A DNA stretch of 64,000 nt from Paucibacter sp. KCTC 42545 (lineage in GTDB: Bacteria > Pseudomonadota > Gammaproteobacteria > Burkholderiales > Burkholderiaceae_C), in NCBI RefSeq assembly GCF_001477625.1, contig NZ_CP013692.1, positions 3,968,001 through 4,032,000 on the forward strand, in the 5' to 3' direction. Made by a program: the position numbers and the translations under genes. Under the pieces are notes generated by a model. It did not search any database. It was not told the origin of the DNA and worked only from the letters and a program-made list of their open reading frames with translations. This document shows, one piece after another, positions 28,382-35,971 of this stretch (its first letter is position 1; every line of letters begins with the position of its first letter).

Positions 28382-28951
28382 CTATTTGGCCTTGCGCCCC
28401 AGGTGCATCACCCAGTAACGCTCCAGCTCACCGGGCCCGGCCACGCAGGCCATGCCAATGTCCTGAAAACGCGGCTCCATCAGGTTCTCGCAATGGCCCT
28501 CGCTGCCCAGCCAGCCGGCCATCACCTCGTCCAGGTATTGCGGCCCGCCGGCCAGGTTCTCGGCCACTTGGCGGAACACATAGCCGCGCTCTAAGACGCG
28601 CTCACGCAAGCCCTGACCCCGCTGATCAATGTGGGTAAGCTTGTCCAGCAGCGACAACTCATCGGCATAGGCTTGGGCGGAGGCCTGCAAGCGCGCATCC
28701 CAGCTCAGCGGCGCAACGGCCGCAAAAGGCTTGGGGCCGCAGTACTGACGCTGCGCCCGCATTGCATTGACGCGCGCCAGCACCTGCTCCGCCGACACGC
28801 CCTTGGCGCAGTCATCCACCTGCGGCAGCGACTGGGGCCGTGCTTGGCTACGCGCCGGGGCCGCGCCAGCGCCCGCCCTGCTAGGGCCGGCAAGCAAGAG
28901 CAGAACAGCGAACGAAAGTGGGAAAAAAAAGATGCCGCGCATGCGCACCAA
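28382..28951 (-). CDS. Secreted CAP/SCP-domain protein
   Basis: A 189-residue exported protein of the CAP superfamily. The N-terminus MVRMRGIFFFPLSFAVLLLL with ...SRAGAGA is a signal peptide. The CAP fold spans about 60-185: VLARVNAMRAQRQYCG, LSWDARLQASAQAYADEL, ENLAGGPQYLDEVMAGWLGS and GHCENLMEPRFQDIGMACV, which includes the conserved histidine, glutamate and GHCxNLM motif. Bacterial CAP proteins are extracytoplasmic and mostly of unknown function. It is convergent with the response regulator (50-bp gap) and divergent from the ABC exporter operon. Confidence 0.9.
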   Translation of the reverse strand: MVRMRGIFFFPLSFAVLLLLAGPSRAGAGAAPARSQARPQSLPQVDDCAKGVSAEQVLARVNAMRAQRQYCGPKPFAAVAPLSWDARLQASAQAYADELSLLDKLTHIDQRGQGLRERVLERGYVFRQVAENLAGGPQYLDEVMAGWLGSEGHCENLMEPRFQDIGMACVAGPGELERYWVMHLGRKAK

Positions 28952-29105
28952 AACCTGAGGAAGCGGCGGATTCTAATAGGCCGGCCAGCCTCGCGCCTTG
29001 CGTCGACGCAAGCCCATGCGAGTAGAGAAGTCCTCTTGCCATCAAGGCCGCACAGTGAGCGTGCACAATCGCGCCATCGCATTCACGCTGAGACGTTTTC
29101 CGACC

Positions 29106-30422
29106 ATGGCTGAGACGACAAGCACCCCCTCCAGCGCAGCCTCCAACGCCAAGCCGCTGGGGCAGTTGAAGATCGATCGCCAGGCCGCTGGCGGCGCCAA
29201 GCAACAGCCGCGCCGGCGCAAGCGCTGGCCCTTGGTCGCTGCGGGCGTGCTGGCTTTGGCCGTGGTCGCCATGCTGGCCATGCCGTCTAAACCTGAGGTG
29301 CAGACCAGCTCGGTGCTGCAAAGCACCCCGTCCCAGCAATATCTGCAGCTCACCGCATCTGGCTATGTGGTGGCGCAGCGCCGCGCGGCGGTGGCCTCCA
29401 AAGCGACAGGCCGCTTGCTGGAGCTCAATGTGCGTGAAGGCACGGTGCTCAAAAAGGGCGACTTGATTGCCAAGCTGGACGCCAGCGATGTGCAGGCGGC
29501 AATAGCCACCGCCCAGGCCGGCGTGCGCCAGGGCGAGGCCGGGGTGCGCCAAGCCCAAGCCCAGCAACGCCAGGCGGATGTGGAACTGGCCAATGCCGAG
29601 GCCGAGCTGCGCCGCAACCGCAGCCTGCAAACCCAGGGCTTTTTGTCCGAGCAAGCGCTCGACGCCGCCCAGCGCCGCTTCGATGCCGCCCGCGCCGGCC
29701 AGGCCGCCGCGCTGGCCAGCGTGGGCCAAGCCCAGGCCAGCGTGGCCCAAGCTCAGGCACAGGTGAATGCCCAGTTGGTGAACCGCGACTACACCGAGAT
29801 CCGCGCCCCATTTGACGGCGTGGTGCTGAACAAGAACGCCAATGTGGGCGACATCATCACGCCCTTCTCCAATGCCGCCGGCTCGCAGGGCGCGGTGGTC
29901 ACCATGGCCGATATGTCCACGCTGGAAGTGGAGGCCGATGTCTCGGAAAGCAGCCTGGCCAAGGCGAAGAAGGGCCAGCCGGTCGAGATCACCCTCGATG
30001 CCTTGCCCGAGATGCGCTTCAGCGGCCATGTGGTGGGCTTGGTGCCCACCGTTGACCGCGCCAAGGCCACGGTGATCAGCAAGATCCAGTTCGACAAGCT
30101 GGACCCGCGCATCCTGCCCGAGATGAGCGCCAAGGTCAGCTTCTTGTCGCAAGCACCAACGACCGCCGAGCAGCAGCCCGTGCTGGCCGTCAACCCCAAA
30201 ACCCTGCTGGAGCGCGACGGCCAAACCTGGCTGATGCGCATCAAGCGCGAGGGCGAAAAAGAGCTGCTGCAGGCCGTGCAGGTCAAGCCCGGCCGCAAGC
30301 TCGGCGATGTGGTGGAGGTGACGGCGCTGGGCGGCGGCACACTCAAATCGGGCGAGCGCCTGGTGCTGTCGCCCACGGCCCAGCTCAAGGACGGCGGCCA
30401 GGTCAAGCTCGCGACGAAGTAA
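29106..30422 (+). CDS. Efflux periplasmic adaptor (MacA/HlyD-like)
   Basis: A 438-residue membrane-fusion protein of a MacAB-like ABC exporter. A basic N-terminus leads into one membrane helix (around 40-62, WPLVAAGVLALAVVAMLAM). The lipoyl halves (LTASGYVVAQRRAAVASKATGRL, and YTEIRAPFDGVVL) flank an alpha-hairpin rich in Ala/Gln/Arg repeats (around 115-220). A beta-barrel follows (VSESSLAKAKKGQPVEITLDALP, in parts) and then a membrane-proximal domain. The ATG at 29106 (MAETTSTP) was chosen because upstream in-frame residues to 28998 do not resemble the family. It is followed by ATPase and two permease genes, forming an operon for export of a peptide, lipid or drug. Confidence 0.92.
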   Translation: MAETTSTPSSAASNAKPLGQLKIDRQAAGGAKQQPRRRKRWPLVAAGVLALAVVAMLAMPSKPEVQTSSVLQSTPSQQYLQLTASGYVVAQRRAAVASKATGRLLELNVREGTVLKKGDLIAKLDASDVQAAIATAQAGVRQGEAGVRQAQAQQRQADVELANAEAELRRNRSLQTQGFLSEQALDAAQRRFDAARAGQAAALASVGQAQASVAQAQAQVNAQLVNRDYTEIRAPFDGVVLNKNANVGDIITPFSNAAGSQGAVVTMADMSTLEVEADVSESSLAKAKKGQPVEITLDALPEMRFSGHVVGLVPTVDRAKATVISKIQFDKLDPRILPEMSAKVSFLSQAPTTAEQQPVLAVNPKTLLERDGQTWLMRIKREGEKELLQAVQVKPGRKLGDVVEVTALGGGTLKSGERLVLSPTAQLKDGGQVKLATK

Positions 30423-30437
30423 GTGCCAAAGCAGACC

Positions 30438-31148
30438 ATGAGCAGCCCGAACGACGCCCTGATCCGCATCCGCGACCTCAGCAAGTCCTACCAGCGCGGT
30501 GGGCAAGATATTCCCGTGCTGCTGGACATTCAGCTCGATGTGATGCCCGGCGATTTCGTTGCCCTGATGGGCCCCAGCGGCTCGGGCAAAAGCACTTTGC
30601 TGAACCTGATTGCCGGCATCGACCAGCCCAGCAGCGGCCGCATCGAAATTGGCGGCGTTGACATCGCCACCCTCAGCGAAGGCCAGCTGGCCGATTGGCG
30701 CGCCCGCAATGTCGGCTTCATTTTCCAGTTCTATAACTTATTACCTGTGCTGACCGCGTTTGAGAACGTGGAGCTGCCCCTGCTGCTGACCGACTTGTCG
30801 GCCAAGCAGCGGCGCGAGCACACCTTGGCGGCACTGGCCATGGTCAAGCTGGATGACCGCATGGACCACTACCCCAATGAACTCTCTGGCGGCCAGCAGC
30901 AGCGCGTGGCGATTGCGCGCGCCCTGGTCAGCGACCCCACCCTGATCGTGGCCGACGAGCCCACCGGCGACCTGGATCGCCACACCGGCGAAGAGGTGTT
31001 GGGCCTGCTGGACGAGCTCAACCGCGAACTCGGCAAGACCATTGTGATGGTCACCCACGACCCCAAGGCCGCGGCCCGGGCGCGGCGCATGGTGCATTTG
31101 GAAAAGGGCGTGCTGGTGGATGAAGATCCACTCGGCGCCGGCCGCTGA
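30438..31148 (+). CDS. ABC transporter ATPase (MacB/LolD type)
   Basis: A 236-residue ATPase of the LolD/MacB (3.A.1.122/125) kind. Motifs are Walker A GPSGSGKST, Q-loop FIFQFYNLLPVLTAFENVELP, signature LSGGQQQRVAIARAL, Walker B LIVADEPTGDLD and switch VTHDPKAA. The FQFYNLLPVLTAxENVELP motif marks the MacB/LolD group. The ATG at 30438 (MSSPNDALI) lies 15 bp after the adaptor stop; a GTG at 30423 is also in frame. It works with the two separate FtsX-like permeases downstream instead of being fused to a permease as in MacB. Confidence 0.95.
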   Translation: MSSPNDALIRIRDLSKSYQRGGQDIPVLLDIQLDVMPGDFVALMGPSGSGKSTLLNLIAGIDQPSSGRIEIGGVDIATLSEGQLADWRARNVGFIFQFYNLLPVLTAFENVELPLLLTDLSAKQRREHTLAALAMVKLDDRMDHYPNELSGGQQQRVAIARALVSDPTLIVADEPTGDLDRHTGEEVLGLLDELNRELGKTIVMVTHDPKAAARARRMVHLEKGVLVDEDPLGAGR

Positions 31149-31174
31149 ATCGCAAGCCCGACAGCCCGCTCGCC

Positions 31175-32332
31175 ATGTTCATCCTCAAGCTGCTGCTCAA
31201 GAACGCCTTTCGCCACAAGCTGCGCACCAGCTTGACCATGGTGGGCTTGGTGGTGGCGATCTGCGCCTTCGGCCTGCTGCGCACCATCATCGATGCCTGG
31301 TATGCCGGCGTGGAGGGCTCCAGCAGCACCCGGCTGGTGACGCGCAGCGCCATCTCGCTGACCTTCCCGCTGCCGATGAACTACGCGCAGCGGCTCAAAT
31401 CGGTGGAGGGCGTGGCGGGCATTTCCTGGTCCAACTGGTTCGGTGGCATTTACATCAGCGAGCGCAATTTCTTCCCGCAGTTCGCCGTGGAGCCGGTCAG
31501 TTACCTGGCGCTCTACCCCGAGTACCGGCTCAAGGACGCCGAGCGCATCGCCTGGCTGCGCGACCGCCAAGGCGTGATCGTGGGCCGCAAGCTGGCCGAC
31601 AAGTTCGGCTGGAAGGTGGGCGACCAAATCCCTCTGCGCGGCACCATCTATCCCGGCACCTGGACCTTCAATCTGCGCGGCATCTGGGACGGCGCCGAGG
31701 CCAAGACAGACGAGAGCCAGTTGCTGATGCACTGGTCCTATTTGAACGAGTCCATCCGCAAGCTCTACCCCAAGCGCGCCGATGCGGTGGGCGTCTACAT
31801 CCTGGGCATCAACGAACCGCAAAACGCCGCGCTGATTTCGCAGCGGGTGGATGAGCAGTTCAAGAACTCGCTGGCCGAAACGCTGACCGAAACCGAGTCT
31901 GCCTTCCAGCTCAGCTTTGTGTCCATGAGCGAGGCGATTCTGGTAGCCATCAATGCGGTGAGCCTGATCATCGTGGTCATCATCATGGCCGTGATGGCCA
32001 ACACCATGACCATGACGGCGCGCGAACGCCTGGCCGAATACGCCACGCTCAAAGCCTTAGGCTTTGCGCCCAGCTTTGTGGTCAAGCTGCTGTTCGGCGA
32101 GAGCTTGCTGATCGCCCTGATCGGCGGCCTGGCCGGCCTGGCCCTGACCCTGCCGCTGGCGGCGGGCTTTGCGCAGGCGGCGGGCACCTTGTTCCCGGTG
32201 TTTCAAGTCTCCACCCTGACCATGAGCTTGCAGCTGCTGGCCGCCATCGTCGTCGGCGCGGTGGCTGCGGCCTGGCCCGCTTGGAAGATGAGCCGGATCG
32301 ATATCGTGCAGGGGCTGCGGCATGTGGCTTGA
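31175..32332 (+). CDS. ABC transporter permease, FtsX/MacB-like (first)
   Basis: A 385-residue inner-membrane permease. One N-terminal helix (RTSLTMVGLVVAICAFGLL), a large periplasmic MacB-PCD-like domain (around 45-260; MNYAQRLKSVEGVAGIS, and the GVIVGRKLADKFGWKVGD motif) and three C-terminal helices (around 265-380, ILVAINAVSLIIVVIIMAVMANT; LLFGESLLIALIGGLAGLAL; LLAAIVVGAVAAAWPAW) are visible. TMTARERLAEYATLKALGF is the typical cytoplasmic coupling segment. It forms a heteropair with the second permease gene, from which it is separated by 141 bp containing a large hairpin. Confidence 0.92.
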   Translation: MFILKLLLKNAFRHKLRTSLTMVGLVVAICAFGLLRTIIDAWYAGVEGSSSTRLVTRSAISLTFPLPMNYAQRLKSVEGVAGISWSNWFGGIYISERNFFPQFAVEPVSYLALYPEYRLKDAERIAWLRDRQGVIVGRKLADKFGWKVGDQIPLRGTIYPGTWTFNLRGIWDGAEAKTDESQLLMHWSYLNESIRKLYPKRADAVGVYILGINEPQNAALISQRVDEQFKNSLAETLTETESAFQLSFVSMSEAILVAINAVSLIIVVIIMAVMANTMTMTARERLAEYATLKALGFAPSFVVKLLFGESLLIALIGGLAGLALTLPLAAGFAQAAGTLFPVFQVSTLTMSLQLLAAIVVGAVAAAWPAWKMSRIDIVQGLRHVA

Positions 32333-32372
32333 CATGTTTGATGAATCGAACAGCGCGTTTCGCGCCGCAACA

Positions 32373-32461
32373 GGTCGGCTGGGTGCTCTGCGTAGCGAAG
32401 TAAAGGGGGAGGCGAAGCCGGAGGACATGAGCGGAGCAGAGCACCCAGTCGGCCGGTTTTT
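32373..32461 (+). repeat. Large intergenic hairpin element between two permease genes
   Basis: Arms at 32373-32391 and 32436-32454 are 19 nt each and pair throughout, 17 as Watson-Crick pairs and two as G-U wobbles. The 44-nt loop is purine-rich (AAAGGGGGAGGCGAAGCCGG core). A T5 run at 32457-32461 follows. It looks like a dispersed intergenic palindromic element or an intra-operon attenuator. The loop also contains its own short GGC-GAA-GCC hairpin. From memory, similar sequences recur in related Burkholderiales genomes; this was not checked. Confidence 0.7.
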
Positions 32462-32473
32462 CCTCAACCATCC

Positions 32474-33643
32474 ATGAGAGCCATCCCACTGTCCTACATC
32501 GCCCGCAACCTCTGGGTGCGGCGCGTCACCACCTTGCTCACCGCTGGCGGCATGGCCTTGGTGGTGTATGTGTTTGCCACCGTGCTGATGATGAGCGAGG
32601 GCATACGCGCCACCCTGGTGGCCACCGGCCAGCCCGACAACGTGATCGCCCTGCGCAAAGGCGCCGGGGCCGAGATCAACAGCGCCGTGGACCGCGGCCA
32701 GGCCGCCATTCTGGAAAGCCTGCCCGGCATCGCCACCGATGCCAGCGGCAAGCCGCTGCTGACCAAAGAACCGGTGGTGCTGAACAATCTGCCCAAGCGC
32801 GGCAGCGGCAAGCCCAGCAATGTGACGGTGCGCGGCACCTCGCCGCAAGCCTTGCAGATGCGCCCGCAGGTGCAGTTGGTGGAGGGCCGCATGTTCCGCC
32901 CCGGCACCTCGGAGATCGTCACCGGCCGCGCCATTGCCAGCGGCTTTCAGGGCGCGGGCCTGGGCGAGACGCTGCGCTTTGCCGGCCGCGACTGGACCGT
33001 GGTGGGCGTGTTCGACGCCCAGCGCAGCGGCTTCGATTCCGAAATCTGGGGCGACGCTGAGCAGATGCTGCAGGCCTTCCGCCGCAATGTCTTTTCCAGC
33101 GTGGTGTTCCGCATTGCCGACGCCAGCCAGTTCGAGGCCATCAAGGCGCAGATCGAGGCCGACCCGCGCATGACGGTGGAGCTCAAACCCGAGATGCAGT
33201 TCTACGCCGAACAGAGCGAAGCGCTGGCCAAGTTCATCAGCATCCTGGGCACGGCGCTCTCGGTGATCTTTTCGATCGGCGCCATCGTCGGCGCCATGAT
33301 CACCATGTTCGCCGCGGTGGCCTCGCGCACGGGTGAGATTGGCACCTTGCGTGCCCTGGGCTTCCGTCGTGGCGCGGTGCTGATCGCCTTTCTGGGTGAA
33401 TCTCTGCTGCTCTCGCTGGTGGGCGGGCTGATCGGTTTGGCGGCGGCCTCGCTGATGCAAACGGTGAACATCTCCACCACCAATTTCCAGACCTTTTCCG
33501 AAATCGCTTTTCAGTTCAAGCTAACCTCGGCCATCGTCTGGCAAACCCTGCTGTTCGCGCTTTTCATGGGCTTTGTGGGCGGCTTCATCCCGGCCTGGGG
33601 CGCTGCGCGGATGAAGATTGTGGATTGCCTGCGCGCGGCCTGA
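32474..33643 (+). CDS. ABC transporter permease, FtsX/MacB-like (second)
   Basis: A 389-residue inner-membrane permease with the same architecture as the preceding one: helix 1 (VTTLLTAGGMALVVYVFATVLMM), a periplasmic domain (around 40-265; MRPQVQLVEGRMFRPGTSEIV, TVVGVFDAQRSGFDSEIWGD) and three C-terminal helices (ILGTALSVIFSIGAIVGAMITMF; VLIAFLGESLLLSLVGGLIGL; WQTLLFALFMGFVGGFIPAW). The coupling segment is SRTGEIGTLRALGFRR. The two permeases share layout but are diverged, so they probably assemble as a heterodimer with the LolD-like ATPase. The ATG at 32474 lies 12 bp after the hairpin T run. Confidence 0.92.
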   Translation: MRAIPLSYIARNLWVRRVTTLLTAGGMALVVYVFATVLMMSEGIRATLVATGQPDNVIALRKGAGAEINSAVDRGQAAILESLPGIATDASGKPLLTKEPVVLNNLPKRGSGKPSNVTVRGTSPQALQMRPQVQLVEGRMFRPGTSEIVTGRAIASGFQGAGLGETLRFAGRDWTVVGVFDAQRSGFDSEIWGDAEQMLQAFRRNVFSSVVFRIADASQFEAIKAQIEADPRMTVELKPEMQFYAEQSEALAKFISILGTALSVIFSIGAIVGAMITMFAAVASRTGEIGTLRALGFRRGAVLIAFLGESLLLSLVGGLIGLAAASLMQTVNISTTNFQTFSEIAFQFKLTSAIVWQTLLFALFMGFVGGFIPAWGAARMKIVDCLRAA

Positions 33644-33734
33644 TGTCGCGCTGGGAAGCGCGCAAAGAACCACGCCGAACACCGTGCAGAGCACCGCGCT
33701 TGCCAGCCCAGCCCGCAAGCCTCACGATGCAGGC

Positions 33735-34211
33735 ATGAACACCCCTCGCCCGGTCAATCGCCCATCCCGCCTGAATGCCGCCGTGATCGCCGCGCTGCTG
33801 GCCATTGCCACCAGCGCCTGCGGCAGCGCCCCAGCCGCAGCAGCACCGGAAGCCAAGCCCATGTCCAACAACAGCAGTGGCAAGCCCAGCAGCCAAGCGA
33901 TTTGGCAGCAAATTCAGGCCGAGATTGGCGACGCCGCCTGCGACGGCCCGCAGCAATGCCACAGCATTGCCGTGGGTGCCAAGGCTTGCGGCGGGCCGGA
34001 TGCCTATCTCGCCTGGTCCAGCAAGCGCAGCAATGAGGCCAAGCTGCGCGCCTTGGTCGCCGCCCACGCCCAGGCCCGCAAGGACGAGAACGCCACGAGC
34101 GGCATGGTGTCGGATTGCCGCATGGTCACCGACCCCGGCGCCAGCTGCCAGGCCGGGCGCTGTGTGCTGCAGCCGCAGGGTGCTGGCGCGGCGCCGAAAT
34201 CGGCTGAGTGA
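33735..34211 (+). CDS. Putative lipoprotein, cysteine-rich, function unknown
   Basis: A 158-residue exported protein with no family assigned. From the ATG at 33735 (MNTPRPVNRPS) the N-terminus has a hydrophobic stretch AAVIAALLAIATSAC with a lipobox-like ATSAC, predicting lipid attachment at that cysteine. The mature part has six cysteines in a compact pattern (GDAACDGPQQCHSIAVGAKACGG, then SDCRMV, ASCQAGRCVL), probably disulfide bonded. AYLAWSSKRSNEAKLRALVAAHAQARK is a helical centre. A longer frame from 33618 would overlap the permease gene and lose the lipoprotein signal. It follows the exporter operon on the same strand after 91 bp. Confidence 0.7.
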   Translation: MNTPRPVNRPSRLNAAVIAALLAIATSACGSAPAAAAPEAKPMSNNSSGKPSSQAIWQQIQAEIGDAACDGPQQCHSIAVGAKACGGPDAYLAWSSKRSNEAKLRALVAAHAQARKDENATSGMVSDCRMVTDPGASCQAGRCVLQPQGAGAAPKSAE

Positions 34212-34791
34212 ATGTGCGGGTAATTCCTGCGCTGAGCTGAACTCGCTCAACTCAAGTTCGAAGTGCCCGATTCAATTGGCCCAGCAGGGTCAGGTCTTGC
34301 CAAACCCGTATTTACAGACCAACAGCCTGTCGCTCTGCTGCCGCGCATTGATCTACATAGCGCACATATATTTCGCCACAGGCATAGCCAACAAGCATCC
34401 GCCCTACCCCGATCAGGGCAGCCTGCGGCGTTAGGTAAAAACCTCACAATCCCCTATCCATCGGCCATATGACGGTTTCGCGACAGGCAGAAATAGGGTA
34501 GGACCAGCGCCAACAATGTCACGAATGCACAGGCAAGAAGCGCTGTGAGCAGGGTCTAACCCCTAGGGGAAATGCCCACCCTGCAGCCTAGGGGGCAAAA
34601 CCGGGTTTCGGCCTAGACAAGACTTTCAGGGCACGCAGAATCAAGTCACCCCAGGCCCCAAAGCGACCCTAGCTCAACAAGACTTTTGTCGCCGCACCAG
34701 CCAAGGGAATTCTCCGATCCCGCATTTGAAAACCGGGACCGTGCAGACCCAGCTTATCGGCAGGGTTTTTTGTCTTTTTGAGGAAGTTCCT
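34212..34791 (+). other. 580-bp non-coding stretch before the PEP-CTERM gene
   Basis: No convincing gene is seen; the 34263-34472 frame lacks family resemblance. The distal part holds the phased CCTAG sites listed separately. A ribosome-binding site GAGGA lies just before the PEP-CTERM start. The length and the repeats suggest the regulatory region for the downstream secreted-protein genes. Confidence 0.5.
34560..34616. promoter_or_regulatory. Three CCTAG sites at exact 25-bp spacing
   Basis: CCTAG occurs at 34562, 34587 and 34612, exactly 25 bp apart. The first is inside the perfect palindrome CCCCTAGGGG (34560-34569) and the second within GCCTAGGGGGC. The block ends 176 bp upstream of the PEP-CTERM start. 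Regular spacing in an otherwise empty region suggests a multi-site regulator-binding array (inference). Confidence 0.4.
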
Positions 34792-35433
34792 ATGTTCAAG
34801 AAAGCCATGACGGCGTTGGCCCTGAGCGCGGCGATTGCAAGCGCACATTCCGAAGTCCTGATCAACGAGGGCTTTGACAATATCACCACGCTGGCAAGCG
34901 CCGGCTGGATTCTGGACAACGCCAGCACGCCCGTAGGCACCGCCGGCTGGGGCCAAGGCGGCGTCAATTTGTTCGACGCACACTCCGGTGACGTTGGCTC
35001 CTATATCTCCGGCAACTACAACAATGCTGCCGCCGGTGGTCAGATCAGCAATTGGCTGATCACCCCCACCTTCTCCAACGCGACAGCCCTGCAACTGAGC
35101 TTCTACGCCCGGGCCGACGCAGGTCCCGGCCTCGCCGACCTGATCAGCTTCGGCGCCAGCACCGGTGGCAGCAATGCCGCTGACTTCAGCATGGGCTCGG
35201 TCATCACCGTGCCGACCAATGACTGGACCAAGTACACCATCACCTTCGCCGCCCATGGCGCCGGCAGCGTGGCACGCTTCGCGATCAATTACACCGGCGC
35301 TGCCGACACCGCCAACTTCGTTGGCATCGACACCCTGTCGGTCAACGCTGTGCCCGAGCCATCGACCTGGCTGATGCTGGCCGCTGGCCTGGGTGGCCTG
35401 GGCCTGCTGCGCAAGCGCAAAGCTGCGCGCTGA
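34792..35433 (+). CDS. PEP-CTERM sorting-signal protein
   Basis: A 213-residue exported protein. The signal peptide MFKKAMTALALSAAIASAHS is followed by a beta-rich ectodomain (choice-of-anchor type; INEGFDNITTLASAGWILDN, GWGQGG, LQLSFYARADAG) and the C-terminal tripartite signal VPEPSTWLMLAAGLGGLGLL plus RKRKAAR. PEP-CTERM tails are cut by exosortase and the proteins are found in surface or EPS contexts. No exosortase gene lies in this window. GAGGA lies 8 bp upstream of the ATG at 34792; the open frame to 34726 is not needed. It is followed by two further exported-protein genes on the same strand. Confidence 0.93.
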   Translation: MFKKAMTALALSAAIASAHSEVLINEGFDNITTLASAGWILDNASTPVGTAGWGQGGVNLFDAHSGDVGSYISGNYNNAAAGGQISNWLITPTFSNATALQLSFYARADAGPGLADLISFGASTGGSNAADFSMGSVITVPTNDWTKYTITFAAHGAGSVARFAINYTGAADTANFVGIDTLSVNAVPEPSTWLMLAAGLGGLGLLRKRKAAR

Positions 35434-35525
35434 TTCGCCGCTGAATAGCCGCACTGTTGACCTGTCAATGCCCGAGCGGCATCGACAGCGTCACCCTTTT
35501 TGATTCACATCAGGAGTCATTCCTC

Positions 35526-35963
35526 ATGAACAAGATTTCCTTTGCCGCCGCCACCGGCCTGGCCTTGGCCGCCCTGGCCCAACCCGCTTTTGCCCACGGC
35601 GATCACGCTGCAGCCCCCAGCGCCACCGCAGCCGGCAGCAGCCTGGTCGTGGTGCGTGATGCCGAAAGCGGCCAACTGCGTGCCGCCACACCCGCAGAGC
35701 TGAGCAAGCTGGAACTGCAAGCCAACCGCAACCAAAGCCTGCGCAGCAGCCTGGGTGCCGTCCAGGTGCCGATGCAAAAGAGCCACGCCTCCGGCGCCCG
35801 CGGTGCCCGCGTGACCGATGCCTTCATCAGCATGTCGGTCGCCGTGAAGAAGGCCGACGGTAGCGTCGCCCAAGAGTGCTTCGAGTCCCCTGAAGAAGCC
35901 CAGGCCGCGCTCAAGTCCGCCGCCGCCCAAGCCAAGATCGCCAACAAGCTGGCCACGGAGTAA
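35526..35963 (+). CDS. Small exported protein (post-PEP-CTERM-1-like)
   Basis: A 145-residue exported protein. The signal peptide MNKISFAAATGLALAALAQP ends FAHG. The mature part starts with a His/Ala-rich stretch, then SLVVVRDAESGQLRAATPAEL, a motif I recall from proteins NCBI names post-PEP-CTERM-1 domain (unchecked). The C-terminal half has VTDAFISMSVAVKKADGSVA and QECFESPEEAQAALKSA, with a single cysteine. The ATG at 35526 is chosen for the signal peptide. It lies between a PEP-CTERM gene (92 bp upstream) and a metalloprotease gene (8 bp downstream), so it is probably co-transcribed with the protease and may assist it (inference). Confidence 0.75.
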   Translation: MNKISFAAATGLALAALAQPAFAHGDHAAAPSATAAGSSLVVVRDAESGQLRAATPAELSKLELQANRNQSLRSSLGAVQVPMQKSHASGARGARVTDAFISMSVAVKKADGSVAQECFESPEEAQAALKSAAAQAKIANKLATE

Positions 35964-35971
35964 GCCCCATC

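Noticed and set aside
34621..34660. Sigma-54 promoter candidate near GGGCACGCAGAA
   Set aside because: The -24 element is reasonable but the -12 lacks the required GC at the right spacing.
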